Assembly (NCBI RefSeq): GCF_022829405.1
Contig: NZ_JAKSXW010000130.1
Coordinates: 172,006 to 236,005 of the forward strand
Reading direction: 5' to 3'
DNA from: Methylobacterium sp. J-076
GTDB taxonomy: Bacteria > Pseudomonadota > Alphaproteobacteria > Rhizobiales > Beijerinckiaceae
Length of the DNA: 64,000 nt
Shown: positions 57,241-64,000 of the stretch, piece after piece
Position numbering within the stretch: the stretch's first letter is position 1
Layout: every line of letters begins with the position of its first letter
Notes under the pieces: model-generated
Database searches by the model: none
What the model saw: only the letters and a program-made list of their open reading frames with translations
Told to the model about the DNA's origin: nothing
Program-made: the position numbers and the translations under genes

Positions 57241-58362
57241 TCAACCGGCGGTGAGACGCGCCACCGCTTCGGCCAGGGCATCGACCTGCGATTCGCTGTG
57301 GGCCGCGGAGAAGGCCACCCGCAGCCGTGCGGTGCCTGCGGGGACGGTCGGCGGGCGGATCGCCACCACGAGGAAGCCTTCCGCTTCGAGGCGCGCCGAC
57401 AGATCGAGGGCCTTCTGCGCGTCGCCGACCAGGACCGGCACCACGGCGCTCTCGGCCTCGGCCAAGCCGAGCCGCGCGGTGAAGCGCCGGGCGAGGGCGA
57501 GGGGCCGGGCACGGCGCTCCGGCTCCCCTTCGAGGATGACCAGGGCTTCCAGGGCCGCCGCCGCCGAGGCCGGCGGCAGGCCGGTGGTGTAGATGAAGCT
57601 CCGGGCACGGCTCGTCAGCAGGTCGATCACCGTCTGCGAGGCACAGAGATAGCCGCCGTAGGAGCCGAGGGACTTCGACAGGGTGCCCATCTCCAGGGGC
57701 GCGCGCGGCCCGTCTTCGACCACGCCGAGTCCGTGGGCGTCGTCCACCAGCGTCCAGGCATCGAAGTCCCGGGCGACCGCCAGGATATCCCCCATGGGCG
57801 CCCGGTCGCCGTCCATGGAGAAGATCCGTTCGGTCAGGATCAGGGCTCGGCGGTGCTGGGCCCGCGCGGCGGAGAGCGTCGCCGCGAGGTCGGCGGCGTC
57901 GTTGTGCCGGAAGGTCAGGATGCGCGCCCCGGAGAGCTTGGCGCCGGCCCACATGCAGGCATGGGACAGCTCGTCCAGGACGACGAGGTCACCCGCGCCG
58001 GCCAGGGCGGGGGTGATTCCGAGGTTGGCGAGGTAGCCGCTGCCGAACACCATGGCGGCCTCCTTGCCCTTGTGGGCGGCCAGCCGCGCCTCCAGCGCGC
58101 CGAGGATCGCGTGGTTTCCCGTCACCAGCCGGGAGCCGCCCGCGCCCGCGCCGTGGACCGCCACCGCGTCCTGCGCCGCCGCGATCACCCGCGGGTGCTG
58201 CGAGAGGCCGAGGTAGTCGTTGCAGGAGAAGGACACGAGGACGTGTCCCCCCCGCGTCGCCGCGGCCTCCGCGCCCCGCCCGGTGGTGGTGAGGCGGCGG
58301 CGCAGGGTGCCGGCGTCGAGGGCGGCGAGCTTGTCTCCGGCGAAGGCGTCGAGGCTGTCCAT
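57241..58362 (-). CDS. bioF: 8-amino-7-oxononanoate synthase BioF
   Basis: A 373-residue PLP enzyme condensing pimeloyl thioester with alanine in biotin synthesis. The PLP-binding lysine is in MGTLSKSLGSYGGYL, with FSCNDYLGLSQHP at the N-terminus and DELSHACMWAG, DDAHGLGVV downstream. I start at ATG 58362, which gives the normal family length; the ATG at 58461 would run through the bioA start region. It is divergent from bioA with 79 bp between. Other alpha-oxoamine synthases are similar, but the bioA neighbour settles the call. Confidence 0.92.
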   Translation of the reverse strand: MDSLDAFAGDKLAALDAGTLRRRLTTTGRGAEAAATRGGHVLVSFSCNDYLGLSQHPRVIAAAQDAVAVHGAGAGGSRLVTGNHAILGALEARLAAHKGKEAAMVFGSGYLANLGITPALAGAGDLVVLDELSHACMWAGAKLSGARILTFRHNDAADLAATLSAARAQHRRALILTERIFSMDGDRAPMGDILAVARDFDAWTLVDDAHGLGVVEDGPRAPLEMGTLSKSLGSYGGYLCASQTVIDLLTSRARSFIYTTGLPPASAAAALEALVILEGEPERRARPLALARRFTARLGLAEAESAVVPVLVGDAQKALDLSARLEAEGFLVVAIRPPTVPAGTARLRVAFSAAHSESQVDALAEAVARLTAG

Positions 58363-58441
58363 GCCGGCGAGAGGCCAGGGCGGTCCGGTGAAGTCAAGGC
58401 CGGCGGTTGACCCCGGCGGCGGCGCTGTCCATCCCCCGGCG

Positions 58442-59707
58442 ATGACCCGGTCTCCGTCCACCCACCTCTGGCGCCCCTATACGCAGATGAAGACGGCCGC
58501 CCCGCCCCTGGAGGCCGTGGCCACCGCGGGCACGCGCATCCGCCTCGCGGACGGGAGGGAGCTGATCGACGGCATCGCCTCGTGGTGGACGGCGGTGCAC
58601 GGCTACAACCACCCCCACATCGCCCAGGCGGTGGCGGGGCAGCTTGCCGCCATGCCCCACGTGATGTTCGGCGGCCTGACCCATGCGCCCGCCGAGCGGC
58701 TGGCCGCGCGCCTGGCCGCCCTCCTCCCGGGCGATCTCGACCACGTCTTCTTCAGCGATTCGGGCTCCGTCGCCGTCGAGGTCGCGCTCAAGATGGCCGC
58801 GCAATACTGGCTCAACCGCGGCATCGCCGGGCGCACGAAGGTGCTGGCCTTCCGCGGCGGCTATCACGGCGACACGATGGGGGCGATGTCCGTCTGCGAC
58901 CCCGAGGAGGGGATGCATCGCCGATTCGGCGCATGGCTTCCGGAACAGGTGTTCTGCGATCTGCCCCGCACCGCCGCCGGGGTCGACGCCCTCGACGCGG
59001 CGCTCGCCCGGCACGGGGACACCCTCGCCGCGATCATCGTGGAGCCCCTGGTCCAGGGGGCGGGGGGGATGCTCATGCACCCGCCGGAGGTGCTGGCCCG
59101 CGTCGCGTCGCTGGCCGAGCGCCACGGCCTCCCCCTCATCGCCGACGAGATCTTCACCGGCTTCGGCCGCACCGGCAGCCTGTTCGCCTGCGAGCAGGCC
59201 GGCATCGTGCCCGACATCGTCTGCCTGTCGAAGGCCCTGACCGGCGGGACCCTGACGCTCGCCGCCACCGTCGCCCGCCGGGAGATCTTCTCCGCCTTCT
59301 TGTCGGACGATCCGGCGGCGGCGCTGATGCATGGGCCGACCTTCATGGCCAACCCCCTCGCCTGCGCCGCGGCGAATGCCAGCCTGGACCTGTTCGCGCA
59401 GGAACCCCGCCTTGCCCAGGCCCAGGCCATCGGGGAGCGCCTCGCGGAGGGCTTCGCGCCCCTGCGCGGCCTGCCCGGCATCGCCGACGTCCGGGTGCTC
59501 GGTGCCATCGGCTGCGTGCAGTTCGCGCGGGCGCCGGACCTCGCCGCGATGAAGGCGCGGTTGCTCGGCCGGGGCGTCTGGGTGCGCCCCTTCGGCGATA
59601 TCCTCTACCTGACGCCCGCGCTCACCGTCGGCGAGGCGGACCTCGCCCACCTCGTGGCGGCCGTCGTGGCCACCGCCCGGGAGGAGGCGAGCCGCACGAA
59701 TTCGTGA
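58442..59707 (+). CDS. bioA: Adenosylmethionine-8-amino-7-oxononanoate aminotransferase BioA
   Basis: A 421-residue class III aminotransferase that converts KAPA to DAPA with S-adenosylmethionine as donor. HLWRPYTQMKTAAPP at the start is the BioA fingerprint, DEIFTGFGRTGSLFACE and the PLP lysine in CLSKALTGG follow. bioB and bioD are not in the window. No BioR-type TTATCTATAA site is visible in the 79-bp divergent spacer. Confidence 0.94.
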   Translation: MTRSPSTHLWRPYTQMKTAAPPLEAVATAGTRIRLADGRELIDGIASWWTAVHGYNHPHIAQAVAGQLAAMPHVMFGGLTHAPAERLAARLAALLPGDLDHVFFSDSGSVAVEVALKMAAQYWLNRGIAGRTKVLAFRGGYHGDTMGAMSVCDPEEGMHRRFGAWLPEQVFCDLPRTAAGVDALDAALARHGDTLAAIIVEPLVQGAGGMLMHPPEVLARVASLAERHGLPLIADEIFTGFGRTGSLFACEQAGIVPDIVCLSKALTGGTLTLAATVARREIFSAFLSDDPAAALMHGPTFMANPLACAAANASLDLFAQEPRLAQAQAIGERLAEGFAPLRGLPGIADVRVLGAIGCVQFARAPDLAAMKARLLGRGVWVRPFGDILYLTPALTVGEADLAHLVAAVVATAREEASRTNS

Positions 59708-59827
59708 AGCCGGGATGGGACAGGCGCCGCAAGCCTGCAACTACGGCGCGTTTCTCCCGTTGGGCTTTCGGCTGGAGGCGCCGCGAAACGGCTTTGCCGT
59801 GAGGTGACGCGGCGGGAGGAGCGTGAC

Positions 59828-60214
59828 GTGACGAGCGAGCAGCAGACTGCGGACGATCGGCCGGTAATCCTCCTCGTCGAGGACGAGGCGTTGACCATCA
59901 TGGATCTCGGCGACGTCCTTGAGGACGGCGGCTACGACACCATCCAATGTGCCTCGGCGGAGCGAGCCCTGAGCATCCTGCAGACGCGGCCGGACATCTG
60001 CGGCCTCGTGACCGACGTGCAGCTCTCGGGCAAGACCGACGGGTTCGACCTCGCCTCGTCCGTGGCCGAGGCCCGGCCGCAGCTGCCGATCCTCATCGTC
60101 TCCGGCCGGGCGGCGCCCGATCCCGATCGCATGCCCAAGGGTGCCGAATTCATCGCGCGGCCCTGCAGCGGGGAAGACATCCTCCAGCGGCTGCGCCACC
60201 TCATGGATTGCTGA
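59828..60214 (+). CDS. Single-domain response regulator
   Basis: A 128-residue receiver without an output domain. The acid pair (LLVEDEAL), phosphoacceptor Asp63 (LVTDVQL) and Ser92 (IVSGRA) are present, but the normally invariant lysine of the last motif is arginine (EFIARPCSG). GGGAGGAG lies about 7 nt before the GTG at 59828; a GTG at 59804 is less favoured. No kinase is adjacent, so it is an orphan. Confidence 0.85.
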   Translation: MTSEQQTADDRPVILLVEDEALTIMDLGDVLEDGGYDTIQCASAERALSILQTRPDICGLVTDVQLSGKTDGFDLASSVAEARPQLPILIVSGRAAPDPDRMPKGAEFIARPCSGEDILQRLRHLMDC

Positions 60215-60356
60215 GCTGCTTCGCCCTTCGGCGCTCTGTCATTCCACCGTCACCGGTCTTCCCCCAAGAGCCTCGTGCCGGAAAAAGGACGGGAATCGAA
60301 GGGTGCAGGTCTTTGATCTTCCGGCGGTCGCCGCCGGATCCGATACAGGCTCGCCC

Positions 60357-60935
60357 ATGGGCGACAAGGTGAAGCTCGATCGCGTCGCGGATGCGGACGG
60401 TGCCATGTTCGATCCCGGCTCGAAGAAACTGCGGACGCCGGGCTCGCGCAGCGTCGGCTGGGCGCTGATCCAGGCCGCGCGCCTCCACCGCGCGCGGACG
60501 GGGGACCGCCTCGCCAAGATCGGGCTGTTCGCCGGCCAGGAGCAGGTGGTGCAGGTCCTCGCGGCGGCCGGCACCATGACCATGGGCGACCTCGCCATGC
60601 TGCTGCGGGTGCGCCCGCCCACCGCCTCAAAGACGGTGACGCGGCTCGCCGCCCTCGGCATTGTGGAACGTCGGGCCGAGGCGGGCGACGGCCGGATCGT
60701 CCGGGTGCGCCTGACCGAGGCGGGGCTCGCCAAGGCCCAGGCCATCGAACTGATCCAGGAAGAGGTCGAGGCCGAACTGCTCGACCACCTCGACAAGAGT
60801 GACCGCCGCCGCCTGCGCAAGCTCCTGCGCAAGGCCGCCAAGGGCCTCGCGCAGGCCGCGGGCGCGGCCGGCCAGGCGACGGAGATCGATGCCGAGATCG
60901 ACGGCGACGACGAGGCCGACGCCCTGGCCCCCTGA
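60357..60935 (+). CDS. MarR family transcriptional regulator
   Basis: A 192-residue winged-helix regulator. The helix-turn-helix and wing are TMTMGDLAMLLRVRPPTASK, then VTRLAALGIVERRAEAGDGR, with an extended C-terminal helix rich in Glu, Lys and Ala (LLRKAAKGLAQAAGAAGQAT) and an acidic tail. An N-terminal extension of about 30 residues precedes the domain. Target and ligand are unknown; it lies 142 bp after the lone receiver. The next gene on the strand is a TonB receptor 351 bp away. Confidence 0.88.
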   Translation: MGDKVKLDRVADADGAMFDPGSKKLRTPGSRSVGWALIQAARLHRARTGDRLAKIGLFAGQEQVVQVLAAAGTMTMGDLAMLLRVRPPTASKTVTRLAALGIVERRAEAGDGRIVRVRLTEAGLAKAQAIELIQEEVEAELLDHLDKSDRRRLRKLLRKAAKGLAQAAGAAGQATEIDAEIDGDDEADALAP

Positions 60936-61286
60936 GCCCCGCGCCGGGTCCACCCGGCCCGGTTGCCGCACCGTCCGCTTGTCACCCCACCGCCGAGCCC
61001 TTTCCGGCACCACCCTCACCCCTTCCCCGCAACGGGGAGGGACCCGCGCGGGGCCGTGCGGACACCTGATCCAAAAGTCTCACGCGCGAAGATGGAAGGG
61101 GCGTCGATGTCCCGGCCAGACGCTTGGGATGAGGGAGGGCGAGCGGGATCGGCATGCCCCGATCACGCGCCGAATTGTTGCAACCATGTAACATTGCAAA
61201 GGCGTCTGAGACCGGCGTCGTCGAGGCCCTTGCGCCGCCCCGGAAATTCGCGGAAATGAAACGTTATAACAACCCCGCGAGCTCTG
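60936..61286. other. Intergenic region upstream of the TonB receptor
   Basis: 351 bp without a gene. The first part holds a CCCCTTCCCC/GGGGAGGG hairpin of the C/G-rich repeat family (about 61018-61036). The last 120 bp are more AT-rich and contain GTTGCAACCATGTAACATTGC (61178-61197 region) and GTTATAAC, likely promoter/operator sequence for the receptor. Confidence 0.5.
61253..61270 (+). promoter_or_regulatory. Candidate metal-regulator (Zur/Fur-type) operator
   Basis: GAAATGAAACGTTATAAC ends in the perfect 8-bp palindrome GTTATAAC (61263-61270), 16 bp before the receptor ATG. Alphaproteobacterial Zur sites are built around GTTATA/TATAAC halves, and the downstream gene resembles ZnuD, so zinc control is plausible. 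A related TGTAACATTG word lies upstream. This is a pattern match only. Confidence 0.35.
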
Positions 61287-63431
61287 ATGTCGTCCCCGCG
61301 TCACGCCGCCCTCCTGGCCGGCACCGCCCTCCCCGCCCTCGCCTGCGCGGCGATCCTGGCCGCCGGGTCCGCCCGCGCGCAGGGCGCCGTGACCCTCGAC
61401 CAGATCAGCGTCACGAGCCCGACGCCGGTCCAGCCGAGCCGGGCGGCGGTGGCGGCCGACGCGACGGTGCCGATCGGCATCCTGCCGGTGGCGACCGACA
61501 CGTTCTCGCCCGTCACCGTCGTGACCAAGGAGCAGATCGCCCGGGACCAGCCCCGCACCCTGGGGGACGCCCTGTTCGACCGGCCGGGCATCTCCGGCAC
61601 GAGCTACGCCCCCGGCGCCGCCTCCCGGCCGATCATCCGCGGCCTCGACAACGCCCGGGTGCGGATCCAGGAGAACGGCATCGCCAGCGGCGGCGTCTCG
61701 GACCTCGGCGAGGACCACGCCGTGCCGGTGAACCCGCTGGTGGCCGACCGGATCGAGGTGATCCGCGGCCCGGCGACCCTGCGCTACGGCTCGGGGGCCA
61801 TCGGCGGGGTCGTCTCGGCCGACAACAACCGGGTGCCGACCTTCATCCCGGCCAACGGCATCCAGGGGCAGGTGACGAGCGGCTATTCGACGGTCGACAA
61901 CGGCCGCCTCGGGGCCGCCACCGTCGATGCGGGGGGTGACGGGATCGCGGTCCATGCGGACGGGTTCAAGACGGCCGCCGACAACTACGCCATCCCCGGC
62001 GGCATCCAGCGCAACTCCTACAACGAGTCCCAGGGCGGCGCCTTCGGCATCTCCGCCATCGGCGACCGCGGCTTCGCGGGCATCTCGTTCAGCCACTACG
62101 ATGCGGTCTACGCCATCCCCGGCGGCGTGGCCGAGCAGGACCGCACCCGCCTCACCCCGAACCAGGACAGGGTCCTCAGCCGCGGCGAGTATCGCCCGGT
62201 GGACGGGCCGATCGAGGTGATCCGCTACTGGGCGGGTTACTCGGTCTACAAGCACAACGAGGTCGGGATCGGCGGGGACGGGATCGAGGGGATCCAGGCC
62301 ACGTTCAAGAACCGGGAGGCCGAGGCGCGGCTGGAATTCCAGCATGTCCCCGTCTTCACCGCCCTGGGCAAGCTCACGGGCGCCCTCGGCTTCCAATCCG
62401 ACCGGCGGGTGATCAACACCGCCCTCGAATCGTTCCTGCCGAAGACCGAATCGCGGGCCAACGCGGTCTACCTGTTCGAGGAACTCGAATTGCAGCCGGG
62501 CACCCGGCTCCAGGCCGCGGGGCGCTACGAGGTCGACCGGATCTCCGGCACGGCGGCGCAGTTCCCGGGGAACTTCACCCCCGTCGATGGGGAAGAGCCC
62601 CTCCAGTATGCCCGCACCCGCCGGTTCGCGCCGAAGAGCGTGAGCCTCGGCGCCCTCCAGGATCTGCCGTTGGACATGGTGGCGAGCCTCACCGGCTCCT
62701 ATGTCGAGCGCGGACCGAGCGGCTACGAGCTGTTCTCGCAGGGGCCCCACGACGCCACGGCGACCTTCGAGATCGGCAACCCCAACCTGAAGCGCGAGCG
62801 GGCGCGGACCATCGAGGCGAGCATCCGCCGGGCCGTCGGCCCCCTGCGGCTCGACGCGACCGGCTACTACACGCGCTACACCGGCTTCATCTACCGCAAC
62901 TACACCGGCCTGCTCTGCGACGACGACTTCGCCTCCTGCGGCATCGGCACCGACAACCGGCAGATCGTCTACCAGCAGCAGAACGCCACCTTCTACGGCG
63001 CCGAGATCATCGGCCAGTACGACATCCTGCCGGTGGGCGACGGTTTCGCGGGCGTCGAAGGCCAGTTCGACTTCGTCCGCGCCCAGTTCGACGACGGCAC
63101 CAACGTCCCGCGCATCCCGCCCTACCGGGTCGGCGGCGGCGTCTATGTCCGGGCGGACGGATGGTTCGCCCGGGTGAACCTGCTTCACGCCTTCGCCCAC
63201 ACCGAGATCGCCCCCTTCGAGACGACCACCGCCGGCTACGACGACCTGCGCGCCGAGGTGAGCTACACCGCGCCCCTCGACCCCAAGGTGTACGGCGCCA
63301 CCTCCGTGACCCTCGGCGTGCAGGGCCGCAACCTCCTCGACGCCGACATCCGCAACTCGGCCTCGTTCAAGAAGGACGAGATCCTGCTGCCGGGGCGCAA
63401 TGTGCGCCTGTTCCTCACCGCGCGATTCTGA
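61287..63431 (+). CDS. TonB-dependent outer membrane receptor (ZnuD-like)
   Basis: A 714-residue outer-membrane beta-barrel. A signal peptide (ALLAGTALPALACAAILAAG, end near residue 32 at ARAQG) is followed by a plug domain (about 60-180) with IEVIRGPATLRYGSGAIGGVV, then the barrel ending in a C-terminal phenylalanine (VRLFLTARF). Segments FSHYDAVYAIPGG, IRYWAGYSVYKHNEVG and EARLEFQHVPV resemble ZnuD zinc receptors, but the His-rich extracellular loop of classical ZnuD is absent. Metal uptake is therefore inferred. No permease is adjacent. Confidence 0.88.
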   Translation: MSSPRHAALLAGTALPALACAAILAAGSARAQGAVTLDQISVTSPTPVQPSRAAVAADATVPIGILPVATDTFSPVTVVTKEQIARDQPRTLGDALFDRPGISGTSYAPGAASRPIIRGLDNARVRIQENGIASGGVSDLGEDHAVPVNPLVADRIEVIRGPATLRYGSGAIGGVVSADNNRVPTFIPANGIQGQVTSGYSTVDNGRLGAATVDAGGDGIAVHADGFKTAADNYAIPGGIQRNSYNESQGGAFGISAIGDRGFAGISFSHYDAVYAIPGGVAEQDRTRLTPNQDRVLSRGEYRPVDGPIEVIRYWAGYSVYKHNEVGIGGDGIEGIQATFKNREAEARLEFQHVPVFTALGKLTGALGFQSDRRVINTALESFLPKTESRANAVYLFEELELQPGTRLQAAGRYEVDRISGTAAQFPGNFTPVDGEEPLQYARTRRFAPKSVSLGALQDLPLDMVASLTGSYVERGPSGYELFSQGPHDATATFEIGNPNLKRERARTIEASIRRAVGPLRLDATGYYTRYTGFIYRNYTGLLCDDDFASCGIGTDNRQIVYQQQNATFYGAEIIGQYDILPVGDGFAGVEGQFDFVRAQFDDGTNVPRIPPYRVGGGVYVRADGWFARVNLLHAFAHTEIAPFETTTAGYDDLRAEVSYTAPLDPKVYGATSVTLGVQGRNLLDADIRNSASFKKDEILLPGRNVRLFLTARF

Positions 63432-63490
63432 TCGTCGCGGGTGTGGCGGACCGATCCGAGGCGGGCGCTGCCGCGGCGGGCGTTGGCTAG

Positions 63491-63518
63491 AGTCGCTTCG
63501 CTGCGCTCGCGAAGGCGG
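63491..63518. repeat. Half unit of the palindromic repeat
   Basis: GTCGCTTCGCTGCGCTCGCGAAGGCGG matches the right arm of the REP/MITE-like family, 60 bp after the receptor stop codon and just ahead of the tandem array. Confidence 0.6.
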
Positions 63519-63553
63519 TGTGAGCCATACCCGCTGCCTGCCACATCCCTCCC

Positions 63554-64000
63554 CGTCATCGCGAGTGAAACGAAGCGACCCAGGGCAGCGGGACGTCTCC
63601 GAAGGCAGCGCCTCCCTGGATTGCTTCGCTGCGCTCGCAAAGACGGTGGTGGGTGCTCGCTTCTTTGGCGGTGGCCGTTGGCCAAGCTTGGCGGTGACTG
63701 CGATGCCCCTCCCCGTCATCGCGAGCGGAGCGAAGCGACCCAGGGCAGCGGGACATCTCCGAAGGTAGCGAGTGCCTGGATTGCTTCGCTGCGCTCGCAA
63801 AGACGGTGGTGGGTGCTCGCTCCCTGGACGGTGGCCGATGGCCAAGCTGGCGGTGACTGCGATGCCCCTCCCCGTCATCGCGAGCGGAGCGAAGCGACCC
63901 AGGGCAGCGGGACATCTCCGAAGGTAGCGCGTCCCTGGATTGCTTCGCTGCGCTCGCAAAGACGGTGGTGGATGCTCGGTCCAATGGCGGTGGCCGTTGG
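63554..64000. repeat. Tandem array of the palindromic REP/MITE-like repeat (three units, incomplete at the window end)
   Basis: Three near-identical palindromic cores (63554-63645, 63714-63805, 63873-63964), each about 92 bp from CGTCATCGCGAG to CTCGCAAAGACG, are separated by a conserved tail of about 67 bp (GGTGGCCGTTGGCCAAGC word). The period is 160 then 159 bp. The array continues beyond the window. It is not a CRISPR: the units are long and palindromic, and the spacers between cores are also conserved. Confidence 0.9.

Noticed and set aside
61080..63959. A 959-residue minus-strand open frame spanning the TonB receptor and the repeats
   Set aside because: Antisense to the receptor; its N-terminal repeats (AQRSNPGTRYLRRCPAALGR) are translations of the palindromic DNA repeats, a known source of false protein calls.
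63554..64000. CRISPR array
   Set aside because: The units are about 160 bp, internally palindromic, and the parts between cores are conserved, unlike 24-40 bp repeats with unique spacers. No cas gene is present.

Overview
The window is high-GC, gene-dense alphaproteobacterial chromosome. The neighbourhoods (tsaB-rimI-plsC-miaB-phoH-ybeY-corC-lnt; an F1-only atpHAGDC operon; BA14K, DUF2934 and DUF6481 small proteins; LOV kinase plus single-domain receiver) point to Hyphomicrobiales (Rhizobiales), most probably Methylobacteriaceae. This assignment rests on recognising gene families, not on a database search. I see no rRNA, tRNA, CRISPR array, prophage or transposase, and most of the window is core chromosome.

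Layout. 1-1524: 3' part of a GMC oxidoreductase with an unusual four-cysteine motif. 1759-8420 (minus): a dipeptide/oligopeptide ABC importer (binding protein, two permeases, two ATPases) followed by a GNAT acetyltransferase; a terminator and a palindromic repeat separate the binding protein from the membrane genes. 8421-12632: small proteins (DUF6481 behind a strongly structured leader, two short proteins, DUF2934), a HAD phosphatase and an NfuA-type Fe-S carrier. 12762-21886 (plus): a tightly packed housekeeping run covering tRNA t6A synthesis (tsaB), ribosomal protein acetylation (rimI), phospholipid synthesis (plsC), tRNA ms2i6A (miaB), phoH, ybeY, corC and lnt, ending in a CynX-type MFS gene. 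22022-27134: a glycine-rich BA14K protein, then catalase and OxyR in divergent orientation with an OxyR-type operator at the oxyR start codon, then an exported argininosuccinate-lyase homologue. 27227-34818: AbrB-type membrane protein, threonine dehydratase, MgtC, EcsC, AmpG, and a blue-light LOV histidine kinase with its receiver. 34826-43934: mutS, a His-rich secreted peptide, an alpha/beta hydrolase, an SDR, ispA, mtgA, argG and a DsbA-fold isomerase. 44013-50232: a periplasmic DsbA-like protein and the F1 ATP synthase operon, closed by a clear terminator. 50622-56439 (minus): CCA-adding enzyme, DUF6111, Nudix, DUF1285, thioesterase and HrpB helicase. 56675-60935: OsmC-like protein, divergent bioF and bioA, a lone receiver and a MarR regulator. 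61287-63431: a ZnuD-like TonB-dependent receptor, followed by a tandem array of about 160-bp repeats running off the window end.

Functional themes are oxidative-stress defence (OxyR/catalase, OsmC), light/stress signalling (LOV kinase and receiver), cell-envelope work (lnt, mtgA, ampG, plsC) and core metabolism (ATP synthase, biotin, arginine, isoleucine, isoprenoids). Two families of palindromic intergenic repeats run through the window: a REP/MITE-like unit of about 92-96 bp (intergenic at about 6.6, 40, 56.6 and 63.5-64 kb) and a C/G-rich hairpin family that also sits inside the ATP synthase operon. I found no convincing new multi-gene system. The best leads are the exported lyase lacking the usual catalytic histidine, the structured leader of the DUF6481 gene, the repeats placed just before atpG and atpC, and the Fe-S-like motif in the GMC enzyme.
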